From: Hyunsoonleella aestuarii
GTDB lineage: Bacteria; Bacteroidota; Bacteroidia; Flavobacteriales; Flavobacteriaceae
Assembly: GCF_006148925.1 (NCBI RefSeq)
Contig: NZ_VAWB01000001.1
Location: 896,001-960,000, forward strand
Direction of reading: 5' to 3'
Length of the DNA: 64,000 bases
Positions 51,096 through 59,822 of this stretch are shown piece after piece. Below the pieces are notes generated by a model that ran no database searches, was not told the origin of the DNA, and saw only the letters and a program-made list of their open reading frames with translations. The position numbers were made by a program, and so were the translations under genes. How positions within the stretch are numbered: position 1 is the stretch's first letter; every line of letters begins with the position of its first letter.

Positions 51096-53852
51096 ATGAC
51101 AACTTTCATTTTTGATGTTTTAAAAGATTTAAAAGAGATAAATGTAGATTTAAGTAAAACAACGTTTATTCTGCCAAGTAAGAGAGCTGGAGTCTTCTTA
51201 AAATATCACCTCCCACAGTTTATCAATGCCCCTATATTCTCCCCTTCTATTTTAAGCATTGAAGAATTTATTGGGGACATGTCTGAGCTAGAGAGCATAT
51301 CAAATGCAGAGCTTCTGTTTGAATTTTATACATCATACATTAAGCTATCAGAAAAAAAAGCCATTGAGTCATTCGAGTCGTTTTCTAAATGGGCTCAAAT
51401 CCTACTTCAAGATTTTAACGAAATTGACAGGCATCTTATTCCTCAAGAACAAATCTTTAATTATTTGAGTGATATTCAAGACTTAAAGCATTGGTCATTA
51501 GAAGGCAACAAGACAGATTTTGTTAGAAACTACCTAGCCTTTTGGAATAAGTTATACGACTATTATAACCATTTCACAAAACACCTTTTAAATATCAACA
51601 AAGGCTATCAAGGTTTAATTTACAGAGAAGCCGTTGTAAATTTAGAATCTTATATTAAGGATAACTCTCATAAATTACATGTTTTTTTAGGGTTCAATGC
51701 CTTAAACACAGCCGAAGAATTCATTATACAAGAACTTCTTCAAAATAGTTCAGCAAAAATATATTGGGATATCGATAAGGTTTTCATAGATAATTCGAAG
51801 CACGATGCCGCCTTGTTTACGCGGCGATATAAAAACAGCTGGGGTTATTTTAAAAAGAATGCTTTTAATTGGGTAACAAATAATTATTCGGATAAAAAAA
51901 GTATCTCTATTTGTGGTATTCCCAAAAGTGTTGGGCAGGCAAAACATATTGGAAGTATCATAAATGATTTAATGAGAGAAAGGGGGAGCTTGGAAAAAAC
52001 AGCAGTAGTTTTAGGAGATGAAAATTTATTAATTCCTATTTTAAACTCCCTACCATTGAGCATTGAGTCTTTAAATATAACAATGGGGTTTCCATTAAAA
52101 TCGACCCCATTAACCTCGCTTTTTGACGCTCTTTTCCTTCTGCATAAAAATGGATCCCATTTATTTTATCATAAAGATATTATAAAGATAATTTCTCATC
52201 AATTTGTTAGACCATTGCTGGTGGAAGAACATCATGACTATGCTTCAAAACTCATTGAAGCCATTAACGAAAACAATTATATCTATCTAAATATAACTCA
52301 ACTAAAAGAAATTACGCCTAACCGAAATGGCATTATCGATTTATTGTTTACAGATTGGTCTAATTCTATAGAAAACATTTTAAAAAAATGTTCTCAATTA
52401 ATTTTAACCATAAAAGAAAATTTAGATAGAGACAAAAGATCAAATTTATTATCTCTAGAATACTTGTATCGCTTTAATTCGATGTTTAATGAGCTTTCAA
52501 GACTAAATTCCGAGTACAACCATATAGGAGATATTTCATCATTATATAGTCTTTACAAAGAACTATTAAGTGTTGAAACCTTAGACTTTCAAGGAGAGCC
52601 TTTAGAAGGTTTACAGATCATGGGAATGTTAGAATCTCGAGTTATAGATTTTGAGACAGTCATCATATCATCAGTTAACGAAGGGGTTTTGCCCTCTGGA
52701 AAAAGCAATAATTCATTTATACCATTTGATGTAAAACTCGAAAACAATTTACCAACTTATAAAGAAAAAGATGCTGTTTACACCTATCACTTTTACAGAC
52801 TATTACAACGCGCTAAAAATATTTATATCTTATACAATACTGAAGCTGATGTTTTGACAGGTGGAGAAAAGAGTAGGTTTATTACCCAATTAGAAATAGA
52901 AAATATTCATCAAATAAAGCAACAAATAGTTACACCAAAAACACCTTCTACAAGTTCTCAGTTAACCACTGTTATAAAGACTGAAGCTCTAGAAAAGCTA
53001 ATAATTGATATTGTAAAATCGGGGTTGTCTCCATCATCTCTTACTAATTATATTAGAAATCCTATTGATTTTTACTATCAAAAAGTTCTCAAGATTAAAG
53101 AATACGATGATGTTGAAGAGACTATTGCCGCTAATACTCTAGGCACAGTTGTTCATAACACCTTGGAGGATTTTTACAAACCCTTAGAAGGAGAATTTTT
53201 AATGATTGAGAGTCTTAAAAAATTAAAAAGCCAAATAGATAAAAAAGTGGCTTTTCACTTTAAAAAAGAATATAAAAAAGGAGATATTACAAAAGGTAAA
53301 AATCTAATTGTTTTTGAAATTGCTAAACGTTATGTTTCCAATTTCCTAGATTTTGAAATAAGAGAGTTAGACGCAGGAAATTCAATAAAAATTATAGCTA
53401 TTGAGGCTAATCATAACATTTCTATTGATGTCCCTAGACTTAATTTTCCAGTTTGGTTAACTGGAAAAATAGATCGGATTGATTCTTATAACGGAGTTAC
53501 TCGAATTATTGACTATAAAACTGGTAGTGTTAATCAAAATCAAGTAGAACTTGCAGATTGGGAAGTTATTTCTACCGATTACAAAAAGTATGGTAAAAGC
53601 TTCCAAGTGCTATTTTACACATACTTGCTAAAAAAGACAAATAGCATTCAACTTCCTGTTGAAGCAGGCATTGTTTCATTTAATAATTTAGGCTCAGGCT
53701 TTTTAAAATTCGGTAAAAAAGAAAGCCCTTTCAGTAGAGCCAAAAACACATTAATTACAAATGACACACTTCTTTCTTTTGAAAATGAACTAATAAAACT
53801 AATTAAGGAAATTTGCAATCCTGATATTCCATTCACAGAAAAAAAACTTTAA
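51096..53852 (+). CDS. addB: AddB-like PD-(D/E)XK nuclease
   Basis: 918 residues. The N-terminus (STFILPSKRAGVFLKYHLPQ-like) is a degenerate helicase domain without a Walker A lysine motif. RVIDFETVIISSVNEG and YHFYRLLQRAKNIYILYNT are the later helicase-like blocks. The C-terminal nuclease domain has SLTNYIRNPIDFYYQKVL, HNTLEDFY and WLTGKIDRID...RIIDYKTGS. The four Cys of the iron-sulfur staple found in Bacillus AddB are absent. It should pair with the AddA-like protein upstream. The next gene starts after 1 bp. Confidence 0.85.
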   Translation: MTTFIFDVLKDLKEINVDLSKTTFILPSKRAGVFLKYHLPQFINAPIFSPSILSIEEFIGDMSELESISNAELLFEFYTSYIKLSEKKAIESFESFSKWAQILLQDFNEIDRHLIPQEQIFNYLSDIQDLKHWSLEGNKTDFVRNYLAFWNKLYDYYNHFTKHLLNINKGYQGLIYREAVVNLESYIKDNSHKLHVFLGFNALNTAEEFIIQELLQNSSAKIYWDIDKVFIDNSKHDAALFTRRYKNSWGYFKKNAFNWVTNNYSDKKSISICGIPKSVGQAKHIGSIINDLMRERGSLEKTAVVLGDENLLIPILNSLPLSIESLNITMGFPLKSTPLTSLFDALFLLHKNGSHLFYHKDIIKIISHQFVRPLLVEEHHDYASKLIEAINENNYIYLNITQLKEITPNRNGIIDLLFTDWSNSIENILKKCSQLILTIKENLDRDKRSNLLSLEYLYRFNSMFNELSRLNSEYNHIGDISSLYSLYKELLSVETLDFQGEPLEGLQIMGMLESRVIDFETVIISSVNEGVLPSGKSNNSFIPFDVKLENNLPTYKEKDAVYTYHFYRLLQRAKNIYILYNTEADVLTGGEKSRFITQLEIENIHQIKQQIVTPKTPSTSSQLTTVIKTEALEKLIIDIVKSGLSPSSLTNYIRNPIDFYYQKVLKIKEYDDVEETIAANTLGTVVHNTLEDFYKPLEGEFLMIESLKKLKSQIDKKVAFHFKKEYKKGDITKGKNLIVFEIAKRYVSNFLDFEIRELDAGNSIKIIAIEANHNISIDVPRLNFPVWLTGKIDRIDSYNGVTRIIDYKTGSVNQNQVELADWEVISTDYKKYGKSFQVLFYTYLLKKTNSIQLPVEAGIVSFNNLGSGFLKFGKKESPFSRAKNTLITNDTLLSFENELIKLIKEICNPDIPFTEKKL

Positions 53853-53853
53853 A

Positions 53854-54702
53854 ATGCCCTTTTCAAAAAACCTAATTATTGAAGGAAAACATGATAGACC
53901 AATACTTACCGATGTGTTCTATGACGAAAATAGCACACGAAAGCCAATTGTTGTTTTCTGTCATGGCTATAAAGGTTTTAAAGATTGGGGCGCATGGGAC
54001 TTAATGGGAAAAGCATTTTCTGAAGCTGGTTTTTTATTTATAAAATTTAATTTTTCACACAATGGTGGAACTATTAAGCAACCCATAGATTTTCCAGATT
54101 TAGAAGCTTTCGGAAATAACAACTATACCAAAGAACTAGACGATTTAGAAACCATAATTGATTGGGTTTATGATAATACAATTTTTAAAACCGAAGGAGA
54201 TTTGTCTAATATATCCTTAATTGGTCATAGCAGAGGCGGAGGCATCGTTACCATAAAAGCTGAAGAAGATAATCGTATTAAAAAAGTTATAAGTCTTGCT
54301 GGGGTTTCAAGTTATGGCCAACGAACCTCAACAACAGGAGACTTAGATCAATGGAAAAAAGATGGTGTTAAGTATGTTTTAAATGGCCGTACCAAACAAC
54401 AGATGCCACACTTTTATCAATTCTATGAAGATTTTATCGCAAATGAAAAACGGCTAACAATAAAACGCGCAGTAACTAATTTAAAAATACCATATCTCAT
54501 TATTCATGGCGAAGGCGATACAAGTGTTTTAATTAAAGAAGCTTGTAACCTTCATAAATGGAATCCAAAAAGCCAGCTAGAAATTATTGATGGTGCAGAT
54601 CATGTTTTTGGTGCCAAACATCCTTGGGTAGAAAATTATATTCCGCATCAGTTAAATGAAGCCATTCAAATAATGGTTAATTTTATTTCAGCTTCAGAAT
54701 AA
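53854..54702 (+). CDS. alpha/beta hydrolase (dienelactone-hydrolase-like)
   Basis: 282 residues, no signal peptide. VFCHGYKGFKDWGAWD is the oxyanion-hole block and GHSRGGG holds the nucleophilic Ser (near residue 126). IIHGEGDTSV and GADHVFG supply the acid and His of the triad. The substrate is unknown. It starts right after addB and overlaps the convergent amylase gene by 20 bp at its end. Confidence 0.87.
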   Translation: MPFSKNLIIEGKHDRPILTDVFYDENSTRKPIVVFCHGYKGFKDWGAWDLMGKAFSEAGFLFIKFNFSHNGGTIKQPIDFPDLEAFGNNNYTKELDDLETIIDWVYDNTIFKTEGDLSNISLIGHSRGGGIVTIKAEEDNRIKKVISLAGVSSYGQRTSTTGDLDQWKKDGVKYVLNGRTKQQMPHFYQFYEDFIANEKRLTIKRAVTNLKIPYLIIHGEGDTSVLIKEACNLHKWNPKSQLEIIDGADHVFGAKHPWVENYIPHQLNEAIQIMVNFISASE

Positions 54703-56557
54703 AGGATTCCAACGGTTTTAATTTAATGTCTACCATCCCTATTTCATTTTGAACTTTTAATACTGATTTAAATTGCTTGTATAATTGATCTTCAAAGGTA
54801 TACTCTCCCGTAATTAATTCCCATTTCTGAATAAGGCTACTTGGAATTTTTAAATCAAATTCAAAAGCATTTGTATCATCAAAATTTGAAACAATTATGA
54901 GTTTTTCATCTACGCTCCAACGCACAAAAGACAACACTTTATCATAGTAGCCTTCCGTATTTTCTCTATTATATAGATGAATGTCTTGATACTCGCCAAC
55001 TAATGCACTGCTGCTAATAGTGAAATTTAAAAGCCTTTTATAAAAATCTCTCAAATTCCTTTCTTCATTGGTTAATTGACCGCCATCAAATTGTGCATTA
55101 TTAATCCATCTCTGATGGGCTGGAACTCCTATGTAATCGAAAATAGAGGTCCTAGTTGGTAAACCAAAACCCGCATTTTCAGATCCATCTTCACCAACTT
55201 CTTGTCCAAAATAAATCATAGTAGGAGCTGTTGATGAAGTTGCTGAAACAACCATGGCTGGCATACCTTTATCTGCATTTCCAGCAAACTCAGAACTTGA
55301 TATACGTTGCTCATCATGGTTTTCTAAAAAATGAAGCATGTGATGCTCTATATCTTTTAAATATTCAAGAATCGGTGGTATATTATCCGTTTTACCATGT
55401 CCCTGCATAATATGTTTTATGGTATCATATAACTGTACTTTGTCATAGAGATAATCCATCTTCCCTTTTTTAATATAATCTCTATAAAGAGATGGATTAT
55501 AAACTTCTGCTAATAAAAAGGCTTCTGGGTTTTTCATCTTAATTGATGAGTTCATATAACTCCAAAATTCGACTGGAACCATTTCTGCCATATCATATCG
55601 GAAACCATCTACACCTTTATCTAGCCAATACAGAGCAATATCTCTAAATTTAATCCAAGAATCAGGAATATCCTTGTCTTTCCAAAACTCAAAATGGCTT
55701 TTAAAATCTTCATTTTCATACCCTTCTGGGAGCACCTCAAAATGTTTATTCCCTTCTGGCGAAACCCCATAATTAACCTTTACCGTTTCATACCAATCGT
55801 TCATGTCTGGTTGAGCTAATCTTGAGCCATTTCCAGTCCATTTCGCTGGTTCCTCCTTAAATTTATTATCCTTAAGAAAATATTCTTCATTTCCTAAAGG
55901 AGAATACCCGTTTCTCCACTCCGGAACTTTAAATATCTCATTTTGGATGTAGTAAAAATTATTGTCTTTATCGTAACTTATCTTAGTATTATCATCTTCA
56001 CCAAAGTCTTTAACCCCCTTTGGTTTGGATATACTTTTATAATCTCTAGCTACATGATTTGGTACGATATCAATAATTACTTTCATGCCTGCTTGGTGGG
56101 TACGTAAAATTAGAGCCTCAAACTCTTGTAATCTTTTGCTAACATTAACTGCCAAGTCTGGATTTACGTTGTAATAATCCTTTACAGCATATGGAGAACC
56201 CGCACGTCCTTTTACAACATCTGGGTCGTCATTCGAGATGCCATATTCTGTATAATCATTAATTACAGCATGATGCGGTACTCCGGTATACCAAATATGA
56301 CTTATACCTAAATCTTTGATTTCTTTCAGAGCTTTCTCGGTAAAATCGTTAAATTTCCCAACTCCATTCTCTTCAATTGTTCCCCAAGGTTTATTAGTTG
56401 TATTTGTATTTCCAAATAAACGAGTGAATACTTGATAAACCACATATTTTTTCTGAGTAATCTTTATCATATTTGAATTTAATTCAGGGGTTTTCTTTTC
56501 TTTCGAACAACTTGAACCGCTTATAATTAGCACTATTAAAAGGAGATTTTTCATCAT
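54683..56557 (-). CDS. GH13 alpha-amylase family lipoprotein
   Basis: 624 residues with lipobox SGSSC (Cys17). The catalytic barrel shows IIDIVPNHVA, GFRYDMAEM (nucleophile Asp), FLLAEVYN (acid Glu) and FLENHDEQR (third Asp). It cleaves alpha-1,4 glucans or maltodextrins, probably in the periplasm or at the outer membrane. Two Met codons leave the start uncertain by 3 bp. It is the last gene of the pgmB-GH65-amylase operon; its long 3' end overlaps the convergent hydrolase gene by 20 bp. Confidence 0.92.
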   Translation of the reverse strand: MMKNLLLIVLIISGSSCSKEKKTPELNSNMIKITQKKYVVYQVFTRLFGNTNTTNKPWGTIEENGVGKFNDFTEKALKEIKDLGISHIWYTGVPHHAVINDYTEYGISNDDPDVVKGRAGSPYAVKDYYNVNPDLAVNVSKRLQEFEALILRTHQAGMKVIIDIVPNHVARDYKSISKPKGVKDFGEDDNTKISYDKDNNFYYIQNEIFKVPEWRNGYSPLGNEEYFLKDNKFKEEPAKWTGNGSRLAQPDMNDWYETVKVNYGVSPEGNKHFEVLPEGYENEDFKSHFEFWKDKDIPDSWIKFRDIALYWLDKGVDGFRYDMAEMVPVEFWSYMNSSIKMKNPEAFLLAEVYNPSLYRDYIKKGKMDYLYDKVQLYDTIKHIMQGHGKTDNIPPILEYLKDIEHHMLHFLENHDEQRISSSEFAGNADKGMPAMVVSATSSTAPTMIYFGQEVGEDGSENAGFGLPTRTSIFDYIGVPAHQRWINNAQFDGGQLTNEERNLRDFYKRLLNFTISSSALVGEYQDIHLYNRENTEGYYDKVLSFVRWSVDEKLIIVSNFDDTNAFEFDLKIPSSLIQKWELITGEYTFEDQLYKQFKSVLKVQNEIGMVDIKLKPLESFILKLK

Positions 56558-56583
56558 TCTGTTAAAACTTGTAGCATTCTTAT

Positions 56584-58890
56584 CTACACCGTAACTACAC
56601 TATTGGGTTCTATCTTTATATTTTTATTATTCACCATTACATCTAAAGAATCTTTTCCATCTAATATAAATGTAATTTTATCATGACTTACATTTATTTT
56701 AATTATATGGCTTCTAAAATTCACTTTAAACGAGTACTCTTTCCATTGATTTGGGATTTTTGGTGCAAAAGATAACTTATTATCTTTAACTCGCAAACCG
56801 CCAAATCCTTCAACAATACTCATCCAAGTTCCAGCCATAGAGGTGATATGCAAACCTTCATGCACTTCATGATTGTAATCGTCTAAATCTAATCTTGAGG
56901 TTCTTAAATAAAAAGTGTAAGCCTGTTCCATTCTATCCAACTTTGCCGCTTGTATACTATGAACACAAGGGGACAATGAACTTTCGTGAACTGTAAATGG
57001 TTCGTAAAAATCAAAGTGTTTTTCTAACTCTTCGTTTGAGAAATGATCTTCAAAAAAGTAAAACCCTTGCAACACATCTGCTTGCTTAATATAGGGAGAT
57101 CGCAATATTCTATCCCAACTCCATTTCTGGTTTATTGGCCTATGTGTTTTTGACAAATCTGCAACCGAAATCAACTCCTTATCTAAAAAGCCATCTTGTT
57201 GTAAATAAACTTGATACTTCTCTGAAAAAGGAAAATACATGTTATCTGAAACCGTTTTCCAAAGTGATAATTCTTTATCTGTAAGATTTACTTTTTTAGT
57301 AATTCTTGAATAGTCAGACGAAAATTCCGCTTTAACTTTTTCAATTTGTTCTATAGTATAATTAATACACCACTTCGCTAAATAATTAGTGTACCAATTA
57401 TTATTTACATTGTTTTCATACTCATTTGGCCCTGTTACACCAAGAATAACATACTTATTTTTATCATTCGAATAAGTTGCTCGCTGCTCCCAAAATCGAG
57501 CGATTCCAATCAAAACTTCCAATCCCTTTTCAGGAATATAACTATAATCTCCTGTAAATCGATAGTAGTTATAAATAGCAAAAGCTATAGCACCATTTCT
57601 ATGAATTTCTTCAAAGGTGATTTCCCATTCATTGTGACATTCTTCGCCATTCATAGTGACCATTGGATATAATGCTGCTCCTTTTTTAAAACCTAATTTC
57701 TCAGCATTTTCAATCGCTTTCTCTAAATGATAGTAGCGATACTCTAACAAAGTTCTGGCTACTTTTTGATCTTTAGTTGCCATATAAAATGGGATACAAT
57801 ACGCTTCCGTATCCCAATAGGTGCTCCCTCCATATTTCTCCCCAGTAAAACCTTTTGGCCCGATATTTAATCTTGAATCTTTACCTAAATAGGTTTGATT
57901 TAATTGAAAAATATTAAAACGAATCCCTTGCTGTGCCTTTTCATCACCATCAATAGTAATGTCTGCCATTTCCCAAATGTTTGCCCAAGCTGTCTTTTGA
58001 TTCTTTAACATTTGTGAAAATCCTATTCCACTGGCCGTTTTTAAGATGCGCTTTGCAGCTTCTATTAACTCTGATTTGTCATGATTTCTATCAACAGTAT
58101 AGCCTCCAAATTTTTGAATACTATAAGTGTCGCCTTTTTTTACAGGATACGAATAATTGAACGACACACGATTTGAGTCTGCCTTAACATTGTGTTCAAC
58201 TAAAATGGGTTTATTAGAAATAAAAACTTTGGATTCCATAAACGTACAGGTATGGAAATTCGTTTTCATTGTTCTGGCTTCAATAAAAGCTTGATTGTTA
58301 GTATGGCTCACATTAGTAGTGTCCCAAAACTTATCATCCCAATTAGTGTCCTCATTTGTTATTCCAGAATCCAAATAGGGTTGAAACGTAATTTCCGCAT
58401 CATAATTCAAGGGCGTAACTTCATAATTAATAGCACCAACTTCATCCAATTCTAAACTTAAAAAACGCTTTACGTAAACCTCAACTTGAACGTCATTCTC
58501 TAATGTCGCCCTAAAACTTCTAGACAACCAACCCTCTTTCATGTTTAACTCTCTTTGGAAATTATAAAGTGATTTACAGGAATTTAAATCTAATTGCTCT
58601 CCATTGATAAAAACATTAATTCCAATCCAATTTGGCGCATTAAGTACTTTAGCAAAATACTCTGGATAACCATTTTTCCACCAACCAACGCGAGTTTTAT
58701 CGGGGTAATACACTCCTGCAATATAACTTCCTTGAAATGTATCGCCTGAATAGTGCTCCTCAAAATTAGCACGCTGCCCCATGGCGCCGTTACCAATGCT
58801 AAACAAACTTTCAGAAGATTTCACACGGCTTGGGTCAAATCCCTCTTCTATGATAGACCAGCTGTCTGGTTTAATATAATCTTGGTTCAT
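56584..58890 (-). CDS. GH65 maltose phosphorylase
   Basis: 768 residues without signal peptide. CHNEWEITFEEIHRNGA carries the catalytic Glu in the form seen in maltose phosphorylases. HESSLSPCVHSIQAA is the phosphate-binding loop, and GPNEYENNVNNNWYT is the core substrate block. The enzyme splits maltose with phosphate into glucose and beta-glucose-1-phosphate. Its product is the substrate of the neighbouring beta-phosphoglucomutase, which supports this call over kojibiose or trehalose phosphorylase. The gaps are 5 bp to pgmB and 26 bp to the amylase gene. Confidence 0.9.
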   Translation of the reverse strand: MNQDYIKPDSWSIIEEGFDPSRVKSSESLFSIGNGAMGQRANFEEHYSGDTFQGSYIAGVYYPDKTRVGWWKNGYPEYFAKVLNAPNWIGINVFINGEQLDLNSCKSLYNFQRELNMKEGWLSRSFRATLENDVQVEVYVKRFLSLELDEVGAINYEVTPLNYDAEITFQPYLDSGITNEDTNWDDKFWDTTNVSHTNNQAFIEARTMKTNFHTCTFMESKVFISNKPILVEHNVKADSNRVSFNYSYPVKKGDTYSIQKFGGYTVDRNHDKSELIEAAKRILKTASGIGFSQMLKNQKTAWANIWEMADITIDGDEKAQQGIRFNIFQLNQTYLGKDSRLNIGPKGFTGEKYGGSTYWDTEAYCIPFYMATKDQKVARTLLEYRYYHLEKAIENAEKLGFKKGAALYPMVTMNGEECHNEWEITFEEIHRNGAIAFAIYNYYRFTGDYSYIPEKGLEVLIGIARFWEQRATYSNDKNKYVILGVTGPNEYENNVNNNWYTNYLAKWCINYTIEQIEKVKAEFSSDYSRITKKVNLTDKELSLWKTVSDNMYFPFSEKYQVYLQQDGFLDKELISVADLSKTHRPINQKWSWDRILRSPYIKQADVLQGFYFFEDHFSNEELEKHFDFYEPFTVHESSLSPCVHSIQAAKLDRMEQAYTFYLRTSRLDLDDYNHEVHEGLHITSMAGTWMSIVEGFGGLRVKDNKLSFAPKIPNQWKEYSFKVNFRSHIIKINVSHDKITFILDGKDSLDVMVNNKNIKIEPNSVVTV

Positions 58891-58895
58891 TATTC

Positions 58896-59558
58896 TTATA
58901 TTTTTCCCAAAACCATTTCAGAGAAAAAATTCTCTGGGATTTCGGTTAAATTATTAAAATTAAAATCGGCTTCTTTTAGTGTTATCTTATCTCCAATACC
59001 AATAGAAAGCATTGCTGCTCTATTTGCGGCTTCAACTCCGGCAATAGCATCTTCAAAAACCACACACTGTTCTGGCTTAAGATTTAATTTTTGAGCTCCA
59101 ATCAAAAATACCTCTGGATCTGGTTTTGCCGTTGAAACACTGTTTCCATCAACTATACCTGAAAACCTGCTTAATAAATTGACCTGTTTTAAAATTAATG
59201 GTGCATTTTTACTGGCAGATCCTAATACATACTTTATCCCTAATTCATCGAGTTTATCAAGTAATTCAATGGCTCCTGGAAGAATTTCTTCTGGCCCCAT
59301 TTTATGTATATACTCTAAATAGTGTTCATTTTTGCTAATTAGATATTCTTGCTTTTGTGCTTCAGTAAGTTCCACCTTTCCAATACCTAATAATATTTCT
59401 AAAGACCTAACGCGACTAACACCCTTTAATAATTCATTTTGGGCTTCGCAGAACTCAAAACCTAATTGACCTGCAAGGTCTTTCCAAGCTAGAAAATGAT
59501 ATTTGGCAGTATCTACTATAACTCCGTCTAAATCGAATATAACACCTATTTTGTTCAT
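58896..59558 (-). CDS. pgmB: beta-phosphoglucomutase
   Basis: 220 residues of HAD fold. FDLDGVIVDTA gives the nucleophile Asp and the acid/base Asp. GVSRVRSLEILL is the cap substrate loop, GSASKNAP motif 2, and FEDAIAGVEAA motif 4. The enzyme turns beta-glucose-1-phosphate into glucose-6-phosphate. It is the first gene of the maltodextrin operon, before the GH65 and amylase genes. Confidence 0.95.
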   Translation of the reverse strand: MNKIGVIFDLDGVIVDTAKYHFLAWKDLAGQLGFEFCEAQNELLKGVSRVRSLEILLGIGKVELTEAQKQEYLISKNEHYLEYIHKMGPEEILPGAIELLDKLDELGIKYVLGSASKNAPLILKQVNLLSRFSGIVDGNSVSTAKPDPEVFLIGAQKLNLKPEQCVVFEDAIAGVEAANRAAMLSIGIGDKITLKEADFNFNNLTEIPENFFSEMVLGKI

Positions 59559-59671
59559 TAATTTGTTAATCTATTTTGAAAAATTCCTTCTGAAGTTTTG
59601 AAAACTATCAAACCAAAGAAAAAGAGACGATAATTTTGCTAATTTTTGTAAAAAACTGAGAAAAAAGGACC

Positions 59672-59685
59672 CGAAAACGTTTTCG
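59672..59685. promoter_or_regulatory. LacI-family operator-like palindrome
   Basis: CGAAAACGTTTTCG is a perfect 14-bp palindrome with the central CG typical of LacI/MalR operators, 114 bp upstream of the pgmB start. Confidence 0.6.
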
Positions 59686-59735
59686 TTATTAGCAAGTTTT
59701 GTATTAATAATAGTGATGAAAAATATGATTTTAAT

Positions 59736-59748
59736 GATAACGTTTTTA
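59736..59748. promoter_or_regulatory. second LacI-like operator half-match
   Basis: ATAACGTTTTTAT shares the AACGTTTT core with the palindrome at 59672, about 64 bp away, close to six helical turns. Confidence 0.35.
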
Positions 59749-59822
59749 TGAAGTCTCTTTTCTTATAAAACTAACTAATTTTATTTAACTTACATGAATC
59801 ACATTACAGCTACTAAAAACAT

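Noticed and set aside
46368-53852. Novel defence island made of a helicase and a nuclease
   Set aside because: The two proteins carry the ordered motifs of AddA and AddB, the normal double-strand-break repair pair in this phylum; the gene between them is a housekeeping ompA.
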